Of a DNA stretch of 6,398 bases, positions 1 to 4,315 are shown one piece after another. The position numbers were made by a program, and so were the translations under genes. Position 1 is the first letter of the stretch. Every line of letters begins with the position of its first letter. Source of the DNA: an uncultured Clostridia bacterium (GTDB taxonomy: Bacteria; Bacillota; Clostridia; Oscillospirales; CAG-272); the NCBI GenBank assembly GCA_904501765.1, contig CAJGCM010000122.1, forward strand, positions 1 through 6,398, given 5' to 3'. The notes below the pieces were generated by a model, which saw only the letters and a program-made list of their open reading frames with translations, was not told the DNA's origin and searched no databases.

Positions 1-95
1 CCGCAGTCACAATCCTCGTCGTGGTGGTGATGGTGATGCTCGTGGTCGTGGCAGCCGCAGTCACAATCCTCGTCGTGATGGTGATGGTGATGCTC
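1..95 (-). repeat. 54-bp tandem repeat encoding the His/Cys-rich metal tail
   Basis: Positions 1-41 and 55-95 match at 40 of 41 bases, giving a 54-base (18-codon) period. Each unit encodes six His followed by DEDCDCGC and HDHE. The first copy is cut by the window edge, so the true copy number is unknown. The near identity at DNA level, including synonymous positions, indicates recent duplication or slippage rather than convergence on His codons. Confidence 0.85.
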
Positions 96-731
96 TTTAG
101 CCTCCTTTTCCAGGTGCTTAATCGCATCGTCAAGTGTATCCTTTCTTTCCATAGCAGCCAAAACGTCTTTGCCGTTAAGCTTATCGTAGGGAGTTGTTAT
201 TATAACGGCATCCGGGTTAAGCTCTCTGATAAGAGCCACAGCTTCTTCAACCTTTTTATCGGAGGCTTTATCGGTATGTGATAAATAAACCGCTGATGCA
301 TGGCTTACCTGGTCGTTGTAAAATTCGCCAAAATTACGAATATACATTTTGCATTTTCCCGCATCGGCAACCGTGGTAAAGGAATTAAGCTCCGCTTTGT
401 CGGAATCTATTTTCTCGACTGCTTTTATTATATCCGAAAGCTTACCGACACCCGAAGGCTCAATTATTATTCTGTCAGGGTTAAAGTCAGCTATAACCTT
501 TTCGAGGGCCTTGGTGAAATCACCTACCAGAGAGCAGCATATACAGCCCGAATTCATTTCGGTTATCTCAATGCCCGCATCTTGAAGAAATCCGCCGTCA
601 ATTCCGATTTCCCCAAATTCGTTTTCTATGAGAACGAGCTTTTCGTTTTCGTAAGCTTCCTTTATAAGCTTCTTTATAAGCGTCGTTTTACCTGCGCCTA
701 AGAATCCTGAAATTATATCAATCTTTGCCAT
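1..731 (-). CDS. CobW/G3E-family GTPase, probable metal chaperone, C-terminus cut by window edge
   Basis: Partial: 243 residues are visible from an ATG at 731-729, and the frame is still open at the left edge. In order I see Walker A GFLGAGKT (residues 9-16), the family metal-binding motif GCICC (62-66), the Walker B/switch segment IIIEPSGVG (88-96), and a linker leading to a metal-binding tail. The tail has six His at 214-219, DEDCDCGC at 220-227, HDHE, six more His at 232-237, then DEDCDC at the edge. COG0523/CobW GTPases use GTP hydrolysis to hand Zn, Co or other metals to client proteins in the cytoplasm; His-rich stretches before the CobW C-terminal domain are common in the family. That C-terminal domain should lie beyond the edge. 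The base-recognition motif is LSHTD (150-154) rather than NKxD. It has its own promoter. The metal and client cannot be deduced. Family assignment is secure. Confidence 0.93.
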   Translation of the reverse strand, partial: MAKIDIISGFLGAGKTTLIKKLIKEAYENEKLVLIENEFGEIGIDGGFLQDAGIEITEMNSGCICCSLVGDFTKALEKVIADFNPDRIIIEPSGVGKLSDIIKAVEKIDSDKAELNSFTTVADAGKCKMYIRNFGEFYNDQVSHASAVYLSHTDKASDKKVEEAVALIRELNPDAVIITTPYDKLNGKDVLAAMERKDTLDDAIKHLEKEAKEHHHHHHDEDCDCGCHDHEHHHHHHDEDCDC

Positions 732-744
732 AATATTTTTACTG

Positions 745-762
745 CGCCCTCGGGCGACCTCC
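745..762 (-). promoter_or_regulatory. cobW-type gene leader: GGAGG site plus hairpin before the start
   Basis: On the minus strand GGAGG lies at 762-758, 26 bases before the ATG at 731, which is too far for normal initiation. Between them is the inverted repeat CGCCCGAGGGCG (756-745), able to form a 4-bp GC stem with a 4-base loop. Folding it would shorten the effective distance to about 14 bases. The alternative site GAGGG (751-747) lies 15 bases from the ATG but inside the hairpin. No good upstream in-frame start exists (only TTG at 764-762), and the family start MAKIDIISGFLGAGK fits the ATG. Confidence 0.45.
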
Positions 763-780
763 AAATAATATATTTATTTT

Positions 781-809
781 ATTATAGTACAACGAAAAAC
801 CAAAGTCAA
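781..809 (-). promoter_or_regulatory. sigma-A promoter for the CobW-family gene
   Basis: Reading leftward, TTGACT (809-804), a 17-base spacer and a perfect TATAAT (786-781). Expected transcription start is near 774, giving a leader of about 43 bases. The promoter shows the GTPase gene is expressed independently of the murE operon ending at 845. I see no clear rho-independent terminator between 845 and this promoter and no recognisable Zur-type operator. Confidence 0.85.
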
Positions 810-844
810 TAAATACACCCGAGATTTTTTTAGAATTCTTCACT

Positions 845-2305
845 TTATTCCGTTTTATCGCAAAAAACAGCTCTTGCACCCATATCTTTCAGTATTTTTT
901 CCTCGGAAAAGTAGAGCTTCTCATTTCCTATCAACTGATACCTCTCGTGTCCCTTCCCGGCAAGAATAACAGAATCCCCCGCCTTCGATATTGAATAGGC
1001 GTATTCTATCGCGCGTCTTCTGTCCGGCACTATGACGAATGCCGAGGAATCCTTATAGCAGTTTCCTATATCGCGACAAATTTTCTCCACAGACTCCTCG
1101 CCGGGATTATCCGCTGTAAGCACCGATATATCCGCATATTTTTCGGCATTTTCTGCAAGCTCGCAACGGCGGGAGAAGGTTCTCTTTCCAACCGAACCGT
1201 AAACAATAATAATTTTTCCCGGGGTAAAGGTTCTGACTTCGGTACAAATTTTCTTGACACTCTCCCCGTTGTGGGCAAAATCAATTACAAAAAATCTGCC
1301 TGCGAGAGTATATATTTCAAACCTGCCCGAAATGCGGACATCCGTTACGGCCTTGTCAAAAAAGGCTATCGGCTTCCCTGTAAGATATGATGCGCAGGAT
1401 ATCGCAAGAGCTGCGTTTATCGCATTGTGCTTACCGCAAAGAGAAAGGCTGAATTTCTTTCCTCCCATGGAAAACTCCGTTCCAAAAATGCTGCACCTTA
1501 TTTTTTCTACACGGAAGTCGTCCTCCTCCGACACGCCGCATTTGATTACCCTTTCTACTCCTCGGGTCATTTCGCACCAGCTTGGGTCGCAGGAATTAAC
1601 CACGGCGACCCTTATCCCGTAATCGGTAAAGAGTCGTCTTTTTGCAGAAAAATAATCCTCGACGCTCCTATGCTCACCGTCTCCAACGTGGTCGGGTGAG
1701 AAAGAGGTAAATATGCCGAGGCAAAAAGGTATGCCGAATACTCGGTATTCCGCAAGGCTTTGACTTGATACCTCAATTATGACGTATTCTGCCCCTATAT
1801 CCTTTGCCATGCGTAAAATGCCGAATATATACGAGGGGGGCGGAGTTGTATTGTCAAGAGAATATTTCACCTTAGGAAGTCCCGATACTCCAAGTGTGCT
1901 TATCAGCACAGCTTTCTTGCCCGAAAAAACAAGCACTTTGTATAAAAGCTCCGCAGTCGTGGTTTTACCCTTAGTTCCTGTAATCCCGATAATTTTTAAT
2001 TTTCTCTCCGGATTACCGTTCAAGGCAGCTGATAATTCTGCCGCTCTTTTTCTTGTGTTTTTTACAATTATCACTATACTATCCCGTGGCGCCTTCACTT
2101 TTTTATAAGAAACGAAAGCACGGCAACCGTTGCTGTATGCCTGCGGAATAAAGCTTGTGCCGTCAGCGGTGGAGCCTTTATGGCAAACGAACACACACCC
2201 CGCCTTTGCCAAGTCGCTATGCTCTGCAACGCTGTTAATTTCCATATCATGCGCCCATTCGCATCCACAAAGCTCCTCTTGTGAAAAAAGCTCAACAGCT
2301 CTCAC
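845..2305 (-). CDS. murE: MurE-type Mur ligase (UDP-MurNAc-peptide amino-acid ligase)
   Basis: 486 residues, the usual MurE length. A cytoplasmic ATP-dependent ligase expected to add an amino acid to a UDP-MurNAc-peptide. The N-terminal nucleotide-sugar domain is recognisable (CHKGSTADGTSFIPQAYSNG, 41-60), as are P-loop GITGTKGKTTT (107-117), NTTPP (152-156), the EVSSQSL segment (178-184), DYFSAK with the Lys normally carbamylated (K222), GRFE (327-330), DFAHN (342-346), the amino-acid site motif DNPGEE (399-404) and AGKGHE (449-454). It departs from textbook MurE in three places: Q182 replaces the usual His after SS, GSVGKR replaces the GCGGDRD segment, and DNPG replaces the DNPR of mDAP-adding enzymes. 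The added residue is therefore probably not mDAP; L-Lys or another is possible. It starts at GTG 2305, abutting the stop of the ATP-grasp gene, so the two are surely co-translated. It may be the main MurE or a second, accessory copy. Confidence 0.85.
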   Translation of the reverse strand: MRAVELFSQEELCGCEWAHDMEINSVAEHSDLAKAGCVFVCHKGSTADGTSFIPQAYSNGCRAFVSYKKVKAPRDSIVIIVKNTRKRAAELSAALNGNPERKLKIIGITGTKGKTTTAELLYKVLVFSGKKAVLISTLGVSGLPKVKYSLDNTTPPPSYIFGILRMAKDIGAEYVIIEVSSQSLAEYRVFGIPFCLGIFTSFSPDHVGDGEHRSVEDYFSAKRRLFTDYGIRVAVVNSCDPSWCEMTRGVERVIKCGVSEEDDFRVEKIRCSIFGTEFSMGGKKFSLSLCGKHNAINAALAISCASYLTGKPIAFFDKAVTDVRISGRFEIYTLAGRFFVIDFAHNGESVKKICTEVRTFTPGKIIIVYGSVGKRTFSRRCELAENAEKYADISVLTADNPGEESVEKICRDIGNCYKDSSAFVIVPDRRRAIEYAYSISKAGDSVILAGKGHERYQLIGNEKLYFSEEKILKDMGARAVFCDKTE

Positions 2306-2321
2306 TCACAGCCTCCCCTCC
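2303..2321 (-). promoter_or_regulatory. Ribosome site fixing the GTG start of the Mur ligase
   Basis: Two adjoining Shine-Dalgarno cores, GGAGG (2321-2317) and GGAGG (2316-2312), end six bases before GTG 2305-2303. The TGA of the upstream gene (2308-2306) immediately precedes the GTG, so translational coupling is expected. A GTG at 2309-2307 overlapping the TGA is in another frame and is not used. Confidence 0.75.
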
Positions 2322-3517
2322 AATCTCTTGACCTGCCTTGCTTGGTGTAAAAAAACATAGAGCTTACGGAGAAGACGGTTGTCCTCGGGTATTCGGTAGG
2401 GCGAGAAATACCCCTTTTCCTTATATATTCTGTCTGCGCGCCTTTTTAGTGAGGAGTCCTTCGCCATAGCTATCGCAACACTTGGTGGGATAGCAGACCA
2501 CAGTATTTCGGGATAAACAAACACCTTTGGCAGCTCCTCCCCTCGCATATCAGCAAGAAGCAGCTCTGCTAAATTTACCCCCGCACCTCGCAGATAATCA
2601 GAGCTTCTGCCCTGTCTTGGATTGGCTTCAAGACAAAAGCTTCCCTCCGCCCCTTCTAGTATATCGAAATTCGCAACCCCCGTATAGGACAGGGAGTCAA
2701 GCAGCTCTATCAGCTCGTAGCACATAGGGCTAAGAGGCCGTGTCACTATCGCTGAATAATTTCCCACGGAGGTAGCCCCTCTTTCTTCGATTAGAACGTC
2801 GCCGAGAACGGCTCTTATTACCTTACCCCGCCGGTTTGAGTAGGTTGTCAGCACAGATGCCCGAGGCTCACGCCGCCCCTCGCCCCAAATCCTTTTCTGG
2901 AGCAGTATTTTACCACGGTAACCCGATTTAAAAATCATTTCCGAAACCAGCCTTACATGCTCAGCTTTTCTCGGAAAATACACCTTTTTCATATACGGGA
3001 AGGGGTTTTTCCAATACTGTGTGCTATCGGATGGCTTAAGAACAAAGTCCCCACCTATCTCCTCTGTTGCCCTACCTATTTCCTCAGGGCAGGATATTAC
3101 GGCGGTTTCCGGAGTCTTTATTCCGAATTTTGATAACAAGGACAAAAAGCTATGCTTATCCGACACGCATCTCCACACCTCGAAGGTTGGAATATTAAAA
3201 TAATAATGCCCGGACAAAATATCACGGGCATATTCAAGCATCTCCATATACCAGTCGGCGCAGGGAACCAGAATAAGGCTTTTTCCTTCATTTTTCCGAC
3301 TGAAGCTCACAAGCGAAGGAACGGCAAAATCGCACTCGTCCAAATTCTTCACTGTGTGAAGATTTATAAAATTTGAATTACTCACTGCCCCGAGCTTTTG
3401 TCTTGCGAACACCTCCGACTTAAATCCACCGTGAAGGTAAAACGCCGCCGCAACCGAATATGCGTTCAAATCTCCGCCAAGGAGCGTGGGAATAATATTA
3501 TTATTTTGACTTTTCAT
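2306..3517 (-). CDS. ATP-grasp carboxylate-amine ligase, D-aspartate ligase (Asl)-like
   Basis: 403 residues, complete. The N-terminal pre-ATP-grasp region has the family signature IPTLLGGDLNAYSVAAAF (9-26). The ATP-grasp core follows: DKHSFLSLLSKFGI (120-133), the ATP-binding strand FVLKPSDSTQYW with K161 (158-169), LLQKRIWGEG (205-214), ANFDILEGAEG (282-292) and the metal-binding segment CLEANPRQGRSSDY (295-308). From memory this layout matches AslFm of Enterococcus faecium, which attaches D-Asp to the side-chain amine of Lys in UDP-MurNAc-pentapeptide. Membership in that family is inferred; the amino acid used here is unknown. ATG 3517 is supported by AAAGGG (3529-3524) six bases upstream. 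It lies 29 bases after trmL and abuts the Mur ligase gene, which supports a cell-wall role. Confidence 0.82.
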   Translation of the reverse strand: MKSQNNNIIPTLLGGDLNAYSVAAAFYLHGGFKSEVFARQKLGAVSNSNFINLHTVKNLDECDFAVPSLVSFSRKNEGKSLILVPCADWYMEMLEYARDILSGHYYFNIPTFEVWRCVSDKHSFLSLLSKFGIKTPETAVISCPEEIGRATEEIGGDFVLKPSDSTQYWKNPFPYMKKVYFPRKAEHVRLVSEMIFKSGYRGKILLQKRIWGEGRREPRASVLTTYSNRRGKVIRAVLGDVLIEERGATSVGNYSAIVTRPLSPMCYELIELLDSLSYTGVANFDILEGAEGSFCLEANPRQGRSSDYLRGAGVNLAELLLADMRGEELPKVFVYPEILWSAIPPSVAIAMAKDSSLKRRADRIYKEKGYFSPYRIPEDNRLLRKLYVFLHQARQVKRLEGRL

Positions 3518-3546
3518 AAAATACCCTTTCGATAAGAAGGATATTA

Positions 3547-4035
3547 TCAGGACAGTGCCCCCTCGGTGACAAAGCCCTCGAAGCCGCCCTGCCGCAGCAC
3601 CTCGTAGGTTGCAATAGCCACAGCGTTTGAAAGATTAAGACATCTTCTGTCGCCAAGCATCGGAAGGCGCAGAGTATTTTCAAGATTCTTTCGTAAAAGC
3701 TCCTCGGGCAACCCTGCCGTTTCCCTTCCGAACACTAAGAAGCACTCCTCGGGATAATCAACCTCGGCATAGCATCTCTTCCCTTTTGAGGAAAAATAAT
3801 ACATAGGCGAGCCTCTGTGCTTACTCTCAAACTCTTCGTAATTTTCGTAATAGTATATTTCAAGCTTATCCCAATAATCAAGTCCTGCACGTTTGAGGGT
3901 TCTGTCAGAAATTTCAAAGCCGATAGGCTTGATTATATGAAGAACCGCACCCGTTACAGCGCAGGTTCTGGAAATATTGCCGGTATTCTGAGGTATCTCC
4001 GGCGAATAAAGCACTATATTTACCCTTCTTTTCAC
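3547..4035 (-). CDS. trmL: tRNA (cytidine/uridine(34)-2'-O)-methyltransferase TrmL, SPOUT family
   Basis: 162 residues, normal length for TrmL/YibK. These small knotted SPOUT enzymes 2'-O-methylate the wobble base of certain leucine tRNAs using S-adenosylmethionine, as dimers. The sequence shows NIVLYSPEIPQNTGNISRTC (6-25), IKPIGFEISD (35-44), LKRAGLDYW (47-55), the SAM-binding FGRETAGLP (102-110), and the C-terminal knot motif LNLSNAVAIATYEVLRQ (133-149). The start is GTG 4035: conserved homology begins at once and a stop lies in frame at 4065-4063. Its ribosome site AAGGAAGGG (4056-4048) is 12 bases away, rather far. First gene of the presumed operon with the ATP-grasp and Mur ligases. Function is secure. 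Confidence 0.95.
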   Translation of the reverse strand: MKRRVNIVLYSPEIPQNTGNISRTCAVTGAVLHIIKPIGFEISDRTLKRAGLDYWDKLEIYYYENYEEFESKHRGSPMYYFSSKGKRCYAEVDYPEECFLVFGRETAGLPEELLRKNLENTLRLPMLGDRRCLNLSNAVAIATYEVLRQGGFEGFVTEGALS

Positions 4036-4063
4036 GATAAAGTTTAACCCTTCCTTTACGCAT
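3917..4063 (-). CDS. Possible 48-codon upstream ORF overlapping the trmL start
   Basis: ATG 4063-4061 is preceded by GAGGAG (4073-4068), which is better placed than the ribosome site of the trmL GTG. The frame runs 48 codons to TGA at 3919-3917, out of frame with trmL and overlapping its first third. The product, beginning MRKGRVKLYREKKGKYSALF, is basic and unrecognised. It is in a different frame from a well-conserved gene, so it is unlikely to encode a functional protein. If translated it would more likely tune trmL initiation. Low confidence. Confidence 0.2.
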
Positions 4064-4096
4064 TATTCTCCTCGTGAGAAAATTTTCACATATAAT

Positions 4097-4124
4097 ATTT
4101 TACCAAAGGAGTTTAATTTGTCAA
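4097..4124 (-). promoter_or_regulatory. sigma-A promoter for trmL-asl-murE
   Basis: Reading leftward, perfect TTGACA (4124-4119), a 16-base spacer and TAAAAT (4102-4097). Expected start is near 4090, leaving a leader of about 55 bases before GTG 4035. It is the only convincing promoter found for the three minus-strand genes; spacings of 29 and 0 bases between them argue for a single transcript. Confidence 0.75.
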
Positions 4125-4315
4125 GAACTTTTGAAAAATTGCCGTTATTCTTGCTTTTTGACGAAAAAAGCGATAAAATTCCCATATTTTTGAAAATATT
4201 TACAATTATATATTTAAAATCCCGAAAAAATGTGTTACAATATATCCGTATGCCATCTTACGTACGGATTTTCCGTATTTTAAAAGATATTAAAACCACC
4301 GACGGAGGATTGTAA
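4118..4315 (+). CDS. Possible 65-residue leader ORF ending on the secA start codon
   Basis: TTG 4118-4120 is preceded by AAAGGAG (4105-4111) at a six-base spacing. The frame stays open for 65 codons through very AT-rich DNA and ends at TAA 4313-4315, overlapping the secA ATG as TAATG. The product is basic with two hydrophobic patches (LPLFLLF near residues 8-14 and IPIFLKIFTIIYL near 21-33) and ends KTTDGGL. I recognise no family, signal peptide or known ribosome-arrest motif. The position recalls SecM upstream of E. coli secA, but that is analogy only. Against it: a TTG start, overlap of the start with the divergent trmL promoter, and a better secA promoter inside the frame, so the short transcript would lack its start. 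A TATAAT at 4091-4096 has no good -35 partner. Confidence 0.3.
   Translation: MSRTFEKLPLFLLFDEKSDKIPIFLKIFTIIYLKSRKNVLQYIRMPSYVRIFRILKDIKTTDGGL
4213..4241 (+). promoter_or_regulatory. secA promoter with extended -10
   Basis: TTTAAA (4213-4218), a 17-base spacer, then TGT-TACAAT: the -10 hexamer is at 4236-4241 with a TGn extension at 4233-4235. Expected transcription start is about 4247-4249, giving a leader of about 66 bases before ATG 4315. The surrounding DNA (4130-4230) is strongly A/T-rich and contains the AT inverted repeat ATATTTT-TG-AAAATAT (4184-4199), of unclear role. Confidence 0.6.
4263..4311 (+). promoter_or_regulatory. secA leader: competing stems involving the ribosome site
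   Basis: Stem A: TACGGA (4263-4268) pairs with TCCGTA (4272-4277) across a 3-base loop, followed by four T. Stem B: 4267-4276 can pair continuously with 4302-4311 (10 pairs, 3 of them G-U), covering the secA GGAGG at 4304-4308. A and B share bases and exclude each other, so A would expose and B would mask the ribosome site. A further TCCGTA at 4245-4250 could also pair with TACGGA, but it lies at or just upstream of the predicted start of transcription. Found by eye; no energies calculated. Confidence 0.35.

Noticed and set aside
1..95. CRISPR-like or satellite tandem repeat
   Set aside because: The 54-base period is two copies of an in-frame His/Cys-coding unit inside the CobW-family gene, with no repeat-spacer pattern.
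21..701. Plus-strand open frames over the left-edge gene, including a Val/Met-rich one
   Set aside because: They are the reverse strand of the CobW-family coding sequence; the Val/Met run is the complement of His codons.
815..847. Rho-independent terminator after the Mur ligase
   Set aside because: Only a 4+4 palindrome (AGAATTCT) next to an A-run on the transcribed strand; no stable stem and no U-run, so no terminator is called.
1254..2108. Several plus-strand open frames of 90-122 codons
   Set aside because: All are opposite the conserved Mur ligase, are low-complexity or unrecognisable, and overlap each other; they are antisense shadows.
2303..2311. TGA read as tryptophan, making one ATP-grasp/Mur protein
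   Set aside because: TGA also ends trmL (3549-3547), Trp is encoded by TGG in these genes, and a strong doubled ribosome site precedes the GTG. Two separate proteins are far more likely; occasional read-through is kept only as a finding.
2306..3517. Cyanophycin synthetase split in two
   Set aside because: The Mur ligase has a MurE UDP-sugar-binding N-terminal domain and the ATP-grasp protein has Asl-type motifs; only the domain order resembles CphA.
4153..4171. Hairpin GCTTTTT-GACGA-AAAAAGC as a terminator
   Set aside because: A/T-only stem apart from one GC end, no following T-run on either strand, and it lies upstream of both divergent promoters.
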